A stretch of 64,000 nucleotides of DNA from Pseudomonas mosselii (GCF_005796105.1 NZ_VAUO01000004.1:248001-312000); one strand, 5' to 3'. Counted from the first letter of the stretch, positions 36,149-48,767 are shown. Notes: a model not told the origin generated them from the sequence alone. Made by a program: numbers and translations.

Positions 36149-37507
36149 CTAGTCCGCTTCGAATAACGCCATGGCCTCGACATGCGCCGTCTGAGGAAAC
36201 ATGTCGAGAATCCCGGCCCTTTTTAACCGGTACCCCTGCCCTGCCAGCACCTGTGCGTCGCGCGCCAGTGTGGCCGGGTTGCACGAGACGTAGACCAACC
36301 GTTTCGCACCGAGCCGGTGGATGCCTTGCACCACCTCATAGGCCCCGTCCCGTGGTGGGTCCAAGAGTACCGCAGAAAAGCCTTCGGCGACCCATCCGGC
36401 GCCCACCAAAGGCTGCGATAAATCGGCCTGAAAAAACCGTGCGTTATGCACATCGTTGTCTCGGGCATTGGTTGCAGCGCGCTCGACCATGGCCTGCACG
36501 CCTTCCACCGCCACCACCTCGCGCGCAGCTCGGGCCAGCGGCAGGGCAAAATTACCCAGCCCGCAGAACAGGTCCAGGACCCGCTCGTGCGCCTGGGGCG
36601 CCAGCCAAGCCAGCGCCTGCTGGATCATCAAGGTGTTGACCTGAGCATTGACCTGGACAAAATCGCCCGGTCGCCAGGCCAGCTCCAACCCCCACGGTTC
36701 CAGGGCGAAGCCCAGCTTGCCAGCGGCATCCACTGGGGCCGGCTCGCCTTCACCTTGCAACCACAACTGCGCGCCCGCCTCCCGACAGAACGCGTCAAGA
36801 CGCGCCAGGTCCTCGGCGGGCAGCGGCGCCACATGACGCAGCAACAGCGCCTCGGCGGTGCCGCTGAACAGCTCGACATGGCCGAGCGCCTGGGGCTTGT
36901 CCAGGCTGCGCAACACCGTGGGCAAGTGCCGCAGTAGGGTTTGCAAGGGTTGTACCAGCACCGCGCAGTCGTCGATGGCGATGATGTCCTGGCTGGCTTC
37001 GGCGCGGAACCCCACCTCCAGCTGACGGGCCTTGGGATCCCAGCGTACAGCCACCCGCGCACGGCGACGGTAGCCGAACTCCGGGCCACTCAGGGGCGCC
37101 GCCCACGCTTGCGGCTGTAGGCCAGCAACCCGTTGCAGTTGCTCGGCCAACAGGCGCTGCTTGAGCGCCAGCTGATCGGCGTGAGGCAGATGCTGCAAGT
37201 TGCAGCCGCCGCAGCGCTGGTAGTGTTTGCACGGTGCCTCACGGCGCTCGGCACTGGCCTGGAACACCCGTTCCAGGCGCGCGTCGACGATCTTGCCGCG
37301 GGCGCCGAGCACCCGGGCCTCTACATCTTCGCCGCCCAGCGCGCCACTGACGAACCACGTACGCCCTTCAAGGAAGGCGATACCACGGCCATCACCGGCC
37401 AGGCGCTCGATCTGCAAGCGCTGCTTCTTGCCCACGGGCACTTGCGCGGTACGGTTGCCGCCGGCTGGCTGGAAGCGCAGGCCGCCGTTGCTTTTCTTTC
37501 TGGACAT
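36149..37507 (-). CDS. rlmD: 23S rRNA (uracil(1939)-C(5))-methyltransferase RlmD
   Basis: The 452-residue protein has an N-terminal TRAM/OB domain (about 25-85), an iron-sulfur cluster site with Cys93, Cys99 and Cys102 ([10 protein letters not shown]), and a C-terminal SAM-methyltransferase domain ([37 protein letters not shown] with the catalytic cysteine). It methylates U1939 of 23S rRNA. Its ATG shares one base with the cysM stop (TGATG), so it is translationally coupled to cysM. Confidence 0.96.
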   Translation of the reverse strand: MSRKKSNGGLRFQPAGGNRTAQVPVGKKQRLQIERLAGDGRGIAFLEGRTWFVSGALGGEDVEARVLGARGKIVDARLERVFQASAERREAPCKHYQRCGGCNLQHLPHADQLALKQRLLAEQLQRVAGLQPQAWAAPLSGPEFGYRRRARVAVRWDPKARQLEVGFRAEASQDIIAIDDCAVLVQPLQTLLRHLPTVLRSLDKPQALGHVELFSGTAEALLLRHVAPLPAEDLARLDAFCREAGAQLWLQGEGEPAPVDAAGKLGFALEPWGLELAWRPGDFVQVNAQVNTLMIQQALAWLAPQAHERVLDLFCGLGNFALPLARAAREVVAVEGVQAMVERAATNARDNDVHNARFFQADLSQPLVGAGWVAEGFSAVLLDPPRDGAYEVVQGIHRLGAKRLVYVSCNPATLARDAQVLAGQGYRLKRAGILDMFPQTAHVEAMALFEAD

Positions 37508-38406
37508 CAGGTGGGATCGAACAGGCCGGTGGACAGGTAACGGTCGCCGCGGTCGCAGATGATCGCGACCATCACGGCGTTTTCGACTTCACGGGACAAG
37601 CGCAGCATCGCCGCGACCGCACCGCCCGAGGACACCCCACAGAAGATGCCTTCTTCACGGGCCAGGCGGCGGGTGGTGTCCTCGGCTTCCTGCTGGGACA
37701 TGTCGACCACACGGTCGACCCGGGCTGCGTCGAAGATCTTCGGCAGGTACTCGTGGGGCCAGCGGCGAATGCCGGGAATGGCCGAGCCTTCCATCGGTTG
37801 CAGGCCGACGATCTGCACCGCCGGGTTTTGCTCCTTGAGGTACTGCGAGCAGCCCATGATGGTCCCGGTGGTGCCCATGGAACTGACGAAATGGGTGATG
37901 CTGCCTTGGGTCTGCTGCCAAATTTCCGGGCCGGTGCTGGTGTAGTGGGCGATCGGGTTGTCGCCGTTGGCGAACTGATCGAGCACCAGGCCGCGGCCTT
38001 CGGCTTGCAGTTTTTCGGCAAGGTCGCGTGCGCCTTCCATGCCCTCTTCCTTGGTCACCAGAATCAGCTCGGCGCCATACGCGGTCATGGCCGCCTTGCG
38101 TTCGGCCGTGGAGTTGTCGGGCATGATGAGGATCATCTTGTAGCCCTTGATCGCGGCGGCCATGGCCAGGGCGATACCGGTGTTGCCGGAGGTGGCCTCG
38201 ATGAGCGTGTCACCGGGCTTGATCTGGCCACGTAGTTCGGCGCGGGTGATCATCGACAACGCCGGGCGGTCCTTGACCGAACCTGCCGGGTTGTTGCCTT
38301 CGAGCTTGAGCAAGAGGGTGTTGCTGGTTTCCCCGGCGAGGCGCTGCAGGCGAACCAGAGGCGTGTTGCCGACGCAATCGGCGATGGTTGGGTACTGCAG
38401 GGTCAT
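37507..38406 (-). CDS. cysM: Cysteine synthase B (O-acetylserine sulfhydrylase) CysM
   Basis: The 299-residue PLP enzyme makes cysteine from O-acetylserine and sulfide or thiosulfate. Lys45 in NPAGSVKDR binds [15 protein letters not shown] is the substrate loop and GTTGTIMG the phosphate-binding loop. Residue features (shorter length, [12 protein letters not shown]) fit CysM rather than CysK. The ATG at 38406 is chosen; the frame runs further up without family match. The region upstream is a repeat island. Confidence 0.95.
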   Translation of the reverse strand: MTLQYPTIADCVGNTPLVRLQRLAGETSNTLLLKLEGNNPAGSVKDRPALSMITRAELRGQIKPGDTLIEATSGNTGIALAMAAAIKGYKMILIMPDNSTAERKAAMTAYGAELILVTKEEGMEGARDLAEKLQAEGRGLVLDQFANGDNPIAHYTSTGPEIWQQTQGSITHFVSSMGTTGTIMGCSQYLKEQNPAVQIVGLQPMEGSAIPGIRRWPHEYLPKIFDAARVDRVVDMSQQEAEDTTRRLAREEGIFCGVSSGGAVAAMLRLSREVENAVMVAIICDRGDRYLSTGLFDPT

Positions 38407-38506
38407 GGGCGTTTTCGCAATCCGGACGGCAGGGGGGCCTATCATACCGGCAAACCCTGTCGGGCCATATCACGCAATTGTTGGGGGTTATAGCGGGTTG
38501 GTATAA

Positions 38507-38566
38507 GGGTTCGGGTTCGGGTTCGGGTTCGGTTTCGGTTTCGGTTTCGGTTTCGGTTTCGGTTTC
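38507..38566 (+). repeat. Hexamer tandem array, ten units
   Basis: Four units of GGGTTC (38507-38530) are followed directly by six units of GGTTTC (38531-38566), sixty bases with a strict 6-bp period. It is a simple-sequence repeat prone to slippage, about 100 bp upstream of the cysM start on the opposite strand. Confidence 0.95.
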
Positions 38567-38595
38567 GATGGTCAGGGTGGTTGTTTTTGGAGACG

Positions 38596-38862
38596 TATGC
38601 GCATTCGTTGGCGATGTCGACGCTTAGTCACCTTTTCGCCCTCACGGCGACCTACTTTTGCTCTTGGGCAAAAGTAGGCAAAAACCGCTCGCTCCATCAT
38701 CCGGCCCCTGCGCTGCGCGCAGGGGTTCCCTCGCTACGGCGCCTTTCGGGCCCGCGCGGCCTACGACTTGCTGCGCAAGTCTACATCTCGCGCCTTCGGC
38801 TACGCCGAAGGGTGCTACGCACCTGGCCCTACAGACGCCTACACTCGGCCTCCTGAAGTCGC
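38596..38862 (+). repeat. Intergenic repeat, copy A
   Basis: This segment is matched by an inverted copy at about 39374-39645. Shared landmarks, in order, are GTCGACNNTTAGTCACCTTT, a hairpin-forming region around AAAGTA, CGGCCCCTGCGC, GGGTTCCCTCGCT, GGGCCCGCGCGGCCT, ACTTGCTGCGCAAGTCTACA and CTCGCGCCTTCGGCT. The two copies differ mainly at scattered bases and in the central hairpin. It has no coding potential that I can support. Confidence 0.8.
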
Positions 38863-39022
38863 AATTGGCGGCGCATGGGCTATTGCGCGCTTAGAAGCAA
38901 GAGCAAGAGCAGCAGAATTATTTGTTTGAAGTGATGGATGTATTTCGCAGTGGTAAGGCACTCCAGCAAGCCTGCTCAAAGTGCAAGGTCTGAAGTTTTG
39001 AGCAATTCTGGCTTTGCACAAT

Positions 39023-39112
39023 CCTGTAGGAGCGGGCTTGTCCCGCGAAGCAGGCAACGCGATGGATGGCACCGGCTACGCCGGTGTTCGCGGCACAAGG
39101 CCGCTCCTGTAC
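39023..39112. repeat. REP pair (P. putida-type)
   Basis: CCTGTAGGAGCGGGCTTGTC at the left and CGGCACAAGGCCGCTCCTGT at the right are two REP units in opposite directions, with a small hairpin (CACCGGCTACGCCGGTG) between. This tail-to-tail layout is the common REP doublet of P. putida-group genomes. The right end runs into the MITE-like element. Confidence 0.85.
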
Positions 39113-39275
39113 AGGCTGTGTGAAAACCTCTCGACCGATGTAGCTGTTCAAAAAACATCCTAAAAATCGCGCACCTACGCAAAATCTGGGTCTGCTGAGC
39201 CGCCATCTCTTTTCAGATTTCACGTACGAGCGCGATCATCGAAAAGCAGCGGGGGTTTTCACACAGCCTGTACAG
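39107..39275. mobile_element. MITE-like element with 14-bp terminal inverted repeats and 8-bp flanking duplication
   Basis: GCTGTGTGAAAACC (39115-39128) and GGTTTTCACACAGC (39254-39267) are perfect inverted repeats bounding 153 bp with no transposase. Both sides carry CTGTACAG (39107-39114 and 39268-39275), consistent with an 8-bp target duplication, although that octamer is itself palindromic and could instead extend the inverted repeats to 23 bp. The left edge abuts a REP end. It looks like a deletion derivative of an insertion sequence whose parent is not in the window. Confidence 0.6.
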
Positions 39276-39373
39276 GTGCAGCGCTGGGTTCAGGCTTGGC
39301 GCAGTCCTGTAATCCAGAGTTCCCACAACTGTAACTAGCGGTTAGCTGCGCAAGTCCAGGCGCCACCCCTAAC

Positions 39374-39645
39374 GTCGCGACTTCAGTAGGCCGAGCGTAG
39401 GTGACTGGAGGGCTCAAGGTGCGCAGCACCCTTCGGCGCAGCCGAAGGCGCGAGATGTAGACTTGCGCAGCAAGTCGGAGGCCGCGCGGGCCCGTAAGTC
39501 ACCGCAGCGAGGGAACCCCGGAGCGAAGCGCAGGGGCCGAATGAATGGAGCGCCACGGCTTTGGTTACTTTGGCCACGACCAAAGTAACCCGCCGTAAGG
39601 GCGGAAAGGTGACTAAAAGTCGACAAAGCCAATGAATGCGAATAC
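39374..39645 (-). repeat. Intergenic repeat, copy B (inverted)
   Basis: This is the reverse-oriented partner of copy A (about 38596-38862), with about 510 bp between them. The segment GACTTGCGCAGCAAGTCGGA and the GC-rich hairpin CTTCGGCGCAGCCGAAG mark the match. The hairpin (about 39565-39592, GGTTACTTTGG and CCAAAGTAACC) is cleaner here than in copy A. Confidence 0.8.
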
Positions 39646-39678
39646 AACCATCAAAACAAACATCAACTAACCAACCAA

Positions 39679-41025
39679 CTAACTGACACCAACCGGCAAC
39701 CGCATACACAACTGCAACCCACGCGCCCCGTTGACCGCCCATAGCACTCCACCCTGCCGCTGGATGGCACTGCGGGCGATACTCAACCCCAGGCCAAAGC
39801 CACCATCCCCCGGCCGCGACCCATCCAGCCGGGAAAACGGCGCAAAGATCCGCTCCAGATCCCCCTCGGCCACACCCCCGCCCTCGTCCTCCAGCACCAG
39901 CCGCCAATAGCCGCCGTCGCGCTGCCCACTCAGGCGTACCACGCCATTGGCAGGCGAATGGCGGATCGCGTTGCGCAGCATGTTCTCCAACGCCTGGGCC
40001 AAGTGATTGAGATTGCCCTGCACCCAGCAACTGGCCGGCAGCGTGCAATGCAGCCGCGCCAACGGCCAGCCGCTCTCGTAGCAGGCGTTCTCGCACAGCA
40101 TGTCCCATAGCGCCTGCACCTGGATCGACTCCAACACCATTGATGCCCGCTCAGCATCCTGCCAAGCCAGTTGCAAAGTGCCCTCGACCAGTTGCTGCAT
40201 GCCATCCACCTCGCGGTGTACCCGCTCACGCAGGCAGTGCAGGTCGGTTTCACCCTCGCACGCCACCCGCAGGCGGCTGAGCGGGGTGCGCATTTCATGG
40301 GATAGGTCACGCAACATCTGCTGCTGCAACGCCACCGTACCTTGCAAGCGCTCGGCCATCTGGTCGAACGCTCGAGCCAGCTCGCCCAGCTCGTCCTGAC
40401 GCGCAGTGGTACGCGAATCGAGCCGCGCCGTGAGTTGATCGGCGCGCCAGGCACTGGCCTGCTCGCGCAACTGGTTCAGCGGTACGATCAACATGCGGTA
40501 AAGGCCTACGCACAACAGCAAGGTGAACAGCCCGGGGATGATGCCGTTGGTGACCACCTGCCAGAACAACCGGTACTGGCCTGGGGTGAAGCGCCTGGGC
40601 AATTCCATCACCAGCATGCCCTGCTCGGGCAGAGTGGGGAACGGCAGGCGCAACCAAGGCTGGCCCACGCTGCGTCGGCTCATCGGCCAGTCCACCCCGC
40701 GCAAGCGCGTCAGGTGCTGGATCTGTTCGCCATTCAGGCCAATGCTGCCCAACGGTTGCAAGTCGCCATCCAGCACACCAGCCCAACCTGGCTCACGCGC
40801 CAACAAGCCTTCCAGCCAGCGGTCCACCCCTTCGCGCCCGCCCTCGCGCCAAGCCCGCTCGGCCTCGGCGGCATAACCGCGCAGCACATCGCGGGCGCCT
40901 TCATCGAGGAAAGCGTTGCGGGTTTCCATGTGCCGACCCCAGGTGTAGCTCAGGCCGATCATCAACAGGCAGAAGCCCACCAGCAAAATGGCCAGCTTCC
41001 AGAACAGCGAATGGCGATTGAGCAC
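39679..41025 (-). CDS. PirS-like sensor histidine kinase
   Basis: From a GTG at 41025, two bases after the response-regulator stop, the product is 448 residues. It has a membrane helix (about 12-32), a periplasmic sensor, a second helix (about 165-185), a HAMP domain, a HisKA domain (LRDLSHEMRTPLSRLR) and a HATPase domain (GGFGLGLSIAR). In P. aeruginosa, from memory, the pair between gacS and cysM is PirRS, which controls the ferric enterobactin receptor PirA; the same position here suggests an orthologue. No receptor gene is present; the space holds the repeat island. Specificity is therefore uncertain. Confidence 0.82.
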   Translation of the reverse strand: MLNRHSLFWKLAILLVGFCLLMIGLSYTWGRHMETRNAFLDEGARDVLRGYAAEAERAWREGGREGVDRWLEGLLAREPGWAGVLDGDLQPLGSIGLNGEQIQHLTRLRGVDWPMSRRSVGQPWLRLPFPTLPEQGMLVMELPRRFTPGQYRLFWQVVTNGIIPGLFTLLLCVGLYRMLIVPLNQLREQASAWRADQLTARLDSRTTARQDELGELARAFDQMAERLQGTVALQQQMLRDLSHEMRTPLSRLRVACEGETDLHCLRERVHREVDGMQQLVEGTLQLAWQDAERASMVLESIQVQALWDMLCENACYESGWPLARLHCTLPASCWVQGNLNHLAQALENMLRNAIRHSPANGVVRLSGQRDGGYWRLVLEDEGGGVAEGDLERIFAPFSRLDGSRPGDGGFGLGLSIARSAIQRQGGVLWAVNGARGLQLCMRLPVGVS

Positions 41026-41027
41026 GT

Positions 41028-41747
41028 TCAGTTCGCCTCGCCCACGCCAAACACATAACCTTTGCCCCACACGGTACGCACCTGACGCTCGTGGTAGCCG
41101 ATGGCTTTGAGCTTGCGGCGGATCTGGCTGACATGCATGTCCAGGCTGCGGTCATGCCGCACATAGGCCCGCTGCAGCACCTGCCGGTAAAGCAATGGCT
41201 TGCTCAGCACTTCGTCCTGGCTGCGATAGAGCGTGTCGAGCAGGCGAAATTCGCTCGGGGTAAGGCCCGCCCAGGCACCGGCCAGGCTGACATCGGCGCG
41301 CGCCTCGTCGAAGCGCAACTCGCCCGGGGCGATGACATCGCGCGGCACCAGGGCTCGACGCTCGAACGCCACGCGGCGCAGCAGCGCCTCGATGCGTACT
41401 CGAAGCTCGGCAAAGCTGAAAGGTTTGGGCAGGTAGTCGTCAGCCCCGCGCTCGAAGCCGCTGATGCGATCGGCCTCAGCGCCCAGTGCCGACATCAGGA
41501 TCACCGGCGTGGCACTGTTGCGACGCAGCTTGACCAGCGCCTCCAAGCCATTGAGGCCAGGCAGCAGAATATCCAGCAGTACCAGGTCGAACACCTGGCG
41601 CCCTGCCACTTCCAGCCCTTCCAGGCCGTTACGGCACCAGGTCACCTGAAAACCACCACGTTCAAGTTCTGCATGCAGGTAGGCACCCAACACCGGATCG
41701 TCTTCGATGGCGAGGATGTTGGAGGCATGAATGGGTTCGGGATTCAT
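41028..41747 (-). CDS. PirR-like response regulator (OmpR family)
   Basis: The 239-residue protein has an N-terminal receiver (acidic pocket AIEDD, phospho-accepting Asp in LVLLDILLPG, conserved Lys in LPKPFS) and a C-terminal winged helix (LTPSEFRLLDTL, VRTVWGKGYVF). The ATG at 41747 is preferred to a TTG at 41753. It is cotranscribed with the kinase at 39679-41025. An inverted repeat at 41771-41789, just upstream of the start, may be its own binding site. Confidence 0.88.
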   Translation of the reverse strand: MNPEPIHASNILAIEDDPVLGAYLHAELERGGFQVTWCRNGLEGLEVAGRQVFDLVLLDILLPGLNGLEALVKLRRNSATPVILMSALGAEADRISGFERGADDYLPKPFSFAELRVRIEALLRRVAFERRALVPRDVIAPGELRFDEARADVSLAGAWAGLTPSEFRLLDTLYRSQDEVLSKPLLYRQVLQRAYVRHDRSLDMHVSQIRRKLKAIGYHERQVRTVWGKGYVFGVGEAN

Positions 41748-41770
41748 TGGCAACTGTCATTTATTCTCAG

Positions 41771-41789
41771 TTACGCAATTATTGTGTAA
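41771..41789. promoter_or_regulatory. Inverted repeat upstream of the PirR-like gene
   Basis: TTACGCAAT (41771-41779) and ATTGTGTAA (41781-41789) are complementary in eight of nine positions around one base. The site is 23 bp upstream of the regulator start codon, in the gap shared with divergent gacS. An autoregulatory or repressor site is likely, but the binding protein is unknown. Confidence 0.45.
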
Positions 41790-41993
41790 GCGCTGATGCC
41801 ATGCAACGGGTCCACGCCCCACGTCACGCCGCCCTGCGCAAAACCCGTTGGCGCAGGGCTTTGCCAACCCGCTCATGGTCGCGCAGCGCAGGTGCAAAAA
41901 ACTGACACAAACAAGTGCATTGCCATCCCACCCGGAGTAACGTTCCCGATTCAAGCGCCCAGCGCGCCCCTAGGCACATGACAGGAGATCGGT

Positions 41994-44747
<2,754 letters not shown>

Positions 44748-44858
44748 GGCTAACCGGGCAAACCTTGCAAGGCGCTGCGCAGCGACACAGATCAAGGCCC
44801 ACACCGGCCACTTGGCTAGACTGCCGAGGTTGCCCCTACAGGAAGCAGGAAGACTGCC

Positions 44859-45848
44859 ATGCGCGCGTTGTTGTTCAGTTGCCAGCACTACGACCAGGAA
44901 AGCTTCGCCCGCGCCGCCAACGACAGCGCGCTTGACCTGCACTACCAGCCGGCCCGCCTGACCCTGGACACCGCTGCGCTGGCGCATGGCTTCGACGCGG
45001 TCTGTGCGTTCATCAACGACGAACTCGACGCCCAGGTACTCGAATGCCTGGCCAGCGGCGGCACGCGCCTGATCGCCCTGCGCTCGGCTGGCTACAACCA
45101 TGTCGACCTGGCCGCGGCCCAGCGCCTGGGGCTGACGGTGGTGCGCGTGCCGGCCTACTCGCCGCATGCCGTGGCCGAGCACGCCGTCGCCCTGATCCTG
45201 GCCCTCAACCGGCGCCTGCACCGTGCCTACAACCGTACCCGCGAAGGTGATTTCACCCTGCACGGCCTGACCGGCTTCGACCTGCATGGCAAGACGGTGG
45301 GTGTGGTCGGCACCGGGCAGATCGGCGCGGCCTTCGCCCGCATCATGGCCGGCTTCGGTTGCCAGTTGCTGGCCTATGACCCGCATCCCAACCCCGAACT
45401 TCTGGCCTTGGGCGCACGTTACCTGGAACTGCCGCAACTGCTGCGCGAGGCCCGTATCATCAGCCTGCATTGCCCGTTGACCGAACACACCCGGCACCTG
45501 ATCAATGCGCGCAGCCTGGCCAGCCTGCAACCCGGCGCCATGCTCATCAACACCGGACGCGGTGCATTGGTCGATACCCCGGCCCTGATCGATGCGCTCA
45601 AAAGTGGCCAGCTCGGCTACCTGGGACTGGATGTCTATGAGGAAGAGGCCCAACTGTTTTTCGAGGACCGCTCCGACCAACCACTGCAGGACGATGTGCT
45701 GGCACGTCTGCTGACCTTCCCCAACGTGATCGTGACCGCGCACCAGGCGTTTCTCACCCGCGAGGCACTGGATGCGATCGCCACCACCACGCTGGATAAC
45801 ATCACCCGCTGGGCGGCAGGCAATCCGCAGAATCTGGTCATCAAGTGA
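44859..45848 (+). CDS. ldhA: D-lactate dehydrogenase LdhA (2-hydroxyacid dehydrogenase)
   Basis: The 329-residue NAD-dependent enzyme reduces pyruvate to D-lactate. The Rossmann motif GVVGTGQIGAAFARIM, the catalytic arginine in the NTGRGALVDT region, the acidic catalytic residue in LDVYEEEAQLFFED and the histidine in TAHQAFLTREAL are visible. The length and the paired EEEAQLFFEDRS segment are typical of fermentative D-lactate dehydrogenases. It follows gacS by 111 bp, as I recall for other Pseudomonas. Confidence 0.93.
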   Translation: MRALLFSCQHYDQESFARAANDSALDLHYQPARLTLDTAALAHGFDAVCAFINDELDAQVLECLASGGTRLIALRSAGYNHVDLAAAQRLGLTVVRVPAYSPHAVAEHAVALILALNRRLHRAYNRTREGDFTLHGLTGFDLHGKTVGVVGTGQIGAAFARIMAGFGCQLLAYDPHPNPELLALGARYLELPQLLREARIISLHCPLTEHTRHLINARSLASLQPGAMLINTGRGALVDTPALIDALKSGQLGYLGLDVYEEEAQLFFEDRSDQPLQDDVLARLLTFPNVIVTAHQAFLTREALDAIATTTLDNITRWAAGNPQNLVIK

Positions 45849-45879
45849 TGCTAGGATACGCGGCATTTCTGGAGGACCC

Positions 45880-46314
45880 ATGGTCGAGCACGATTTCCGC
45901 TACACCCTTTTCAACCCGCAACACACCCTGATCGAATGCCGCGCGCTGGTACCGGGCCGTTACCAGGTCACCGGCAACGGCGGTTCGATCCAGAAAGGCG
46001 ACGTCCTGCTGGTATCGCTCAAAGGCAGCAAGAGCCTGTCGATGCGCCTGACCGTGGACACCGTACGCCACCTGATCAACCCGAGCGGCCAGTGGGTTGC
46101 CGTGGCCCAGGGCCCGGTGTTCAACGAGCTGGAAATCCTCGAATGGCAGGTCAAGTGCGACAGCTGCGACGCGGTGCTGGACTTCGAGTTCGCCGTCGAG
46201 GCCAAGTTGGGCAAGAAGGGCCATGCCCCTGCCGCCACCGCGCGCATCGCCGAGCTTGGCTGGAGCAGCCAGGGCGATGGCCACCTGTGCCCGAAGTGCC
46301 AGGAGCGTGGTTGA
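45880..46314 (+). CDS. Conserved hypothetical protein with a four-cysteine zinc-ribbon-like site
   Basis: The ATG at 45880 has GGAGGA just before it. The 144-residue product carries CDSC (Cys93, Cys96) and CPKC (Cys137, Cys140), a spacing that suggests a structural zinc site, and an N-terminal beta-rich half. No signal peptide or membrane helix is seen. It lies between ldhA and a META lipoprotein gene, 31 bp from the former and abutting the latter. Function unknown. Confidence 0.75.
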   Translation: MVEHDFRYTLFNPQHTLIECRALVPGRYQVTGNGGSIQKGDVLLVSLKGSKSLSMRLTVDTVRHLINPSGQWVAVAQGPVFNELEILEWQVKCDSCDAVLDFEFAVEAKLGKKGHAPAATARIAELGWSSQGDGHLCPKCQERG

Positions 46315-46719
46315 GTGAAACAGCTGTTGATTGCTGCGCTGATCGCTGGCGGCCTGGCCGGCTGCGCCTCTGAGCCTTCGCCGCTGCGCCAGGAGCAAAG
46401 CTATGTGCTGGAGTGGATCGGCGAACGCCCTTTGATGGACTACAGCCACCTCACGCTGACCCTGGCCAGCGACGGCCGTGCCTACGGCAATGCCGGCTGC
46501 AACCACTGGTTCGCGCCTTACACCCTGGACGGCGAGCACCTGAGCTTCGGCAAGGTCGGCAAGACTCGCAAGCTCTGCGCGCCGGCGGTGATGGAGCAGG
46601 AGAAACGCTTCCTCCAGGCGCTGGAGAACGTGCAGCGCTGGGATGTGTCGCCGGTCGAGCAGATCCGTTTCTGGCCCGCCGAAGGCAAGCCGCTGCGCTT
46701 CTGGCCTGAGGAAGGCTGA
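46315..46719 (+). CDS. META-domain (HslJ-like) lipoprotein
   Basis: A GTG start directly follows the previous stop and has AGGAG 10 bases upstream. The 134-residue precursor has a lipobox (LAGC, Cys17) and a META domain (LTLASDGRAYGNAGCNHWF). HslJ-type proteins are envelope stress or heat-inducible factors of unclear activity. It is translationally coupled to the upstream hypothetical gene and ends at a long hairpin. Confidence 0.82.
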   Translation: MKQLLIAALIAGGLAGCASEPSPLRQEQSYVLEWIGERPLMDYSHLTLTLASDGRAYGNAGCNHWFAPYTLDGEHLSFGKVGKTRKLCAPAVMEQEKRFLQALENVQRWDVSPVEQIRFWPAEGKPLRFWPEEG

Positions 46720-46735
46720 CAGCCGCGGCAAGCTA

Positions 46736-46799
46736 CGAGCTGCAAGCTACAAGAAGAGGCAAGGATCACGCCCTGCTCTTGCTTGTAGCTTGTAGCTCG
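46736..46799. repeat. Long intergenic hairpin between convergent genes
   Basis: The left arm (46736-46759, CGAGCTGCAAGCTACAAG then AAGAGG) pairs with the right arm (46772-46799, ending GCTTGTAGCTTGTAGCTCG) with few mismatches. The loop is about 12 bases. It lies between the META lipoprotein and the TlpA-like gene, which converge here, so it likely serves as a bidirectional terminator or stabiliser. Related words occur at 29161-29253. Confidence 0.75.
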
Positions 46800-46808
46800 C
46801 CGCTGACC

Positions 46809-47276
46809 TCAGGCCCCGCCCTTGAGCGCCTTGATCTTGGCCTGCAACCCTTCGAGGGTCTGCTCACCCATCAACTGCTCACGCACCTTGCCCTTGTCGT
46901 CGATGATGTAGGTGACCGGCAGCGCCTCGCTGCGTGGCAGCTTGTAACGCTCGGCGGGGTCTTGCGCGAGCACCGTGAAGGTAATCCCCAGCGTATCGGC
47001 AGAGGCTTTCAAGTCCGCGCCTTGCAGGCCATCGTAGTTCACCCCCACCACCTTGATACCCTGGGCCTCCCACTGCTTGGCCGCCGCATTGAGTTCGGGG
47101 ATTTCCGTGCGGCACGGGCCGCACCATTCGGCCCAGTAGTTGAGCACCAGCCAGTGCCCCTGGATCTGTTCGGCCTTCACCGTGTTGCCGTGCTGGTCCA
47201 CGCCGTAATCGGCACCGCAGCCGCCGAGCAACAGGCTCGCGGTGATGGCCAGTACCGCTGCCAAACGCCTTGCCAT
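46809..47276 (-). CDS. TlpA-family thioredoxin-like lipoprotein
   Basis: The 155-residue precursor has a lipobox (LLGGC, Cys20) and a thioredoxin fold with the CGPC motif (residues 52-55, AEWCGPCRTEIP) and the cis-proline segment (ALPVTYIID). TlpA/ResA-type proteins reduce cytochrome c apoproteins or other periplasmic disulfides. It is divergent from the arsC-wrbA unit. Substrate unknown. Confidence 0.9.
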   Translation of the reverse strand: MARRLAAVLAITASLLLGGCGADYGVDQHGNTVKAEQIQGHWLVLNYWAEWCGPCRTEIPELNAAAKQWEAQGIKVVGVNYDGLQGADLKASADTLGITFTVLAQDPAERYKLPRSEALPVTYIIDDKGKVREQLMGEQTLEGLQAKIKALKGGA

Positions 47277-47362
47277 GGGTCAATCCTTCTCGAAGTTTTC
47301 AAGCATTGAAGTCGGTCGCTGCGGTTAGAATAGCCGCCACACCTTGCTGGATGCGACCCGCC

Positions 47363-48718
<1,356 letters not shown>

Positions 48719-48767
48719 ACCGCAGAAGGATCCCCCTGTAGGAGCGGCGGATTCAGGCGCGGCAAGG

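Larger units (their letters stand above)
38407..39678. other. Non-coding repeat island between cysM and a sensor kinase gene
   Basis: About 1.27 kb contains no supported gene. From left to right it holds the cysM promoter region, a ten-unit hexamer array (38507-38566), repeat copy A (about 38596-38862), a REP pair (39023-39112) interrupted at its right edge by a MITE-like element (39115-39267), and repeat copy B in the opposite direction (about 39374-39645). Short open frames across it are translations of the repeats. Confidence 0.8.

Noticed and set aside
34538..36166. A 542-codon open frame on the plus strand opposite relA
   Set aside because: It is a high-GC shadow frame, rich in His, Gln, Leu and Val, with no family resemblance, while relA on the other strand has full domain support.
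38388..38627. A 79-codon frame with a GSGSGS-VSVSVS run
   Set aside because: The run is the translation of the hexamer array; no start signal or conserved flank supports it as a gene.
39383..40108. A 241-codon minus-strand frame through repeat copy B and the kinase end
   Set aside because: It reads through non-coding repeat sequence and out of frame across the kinase gene.
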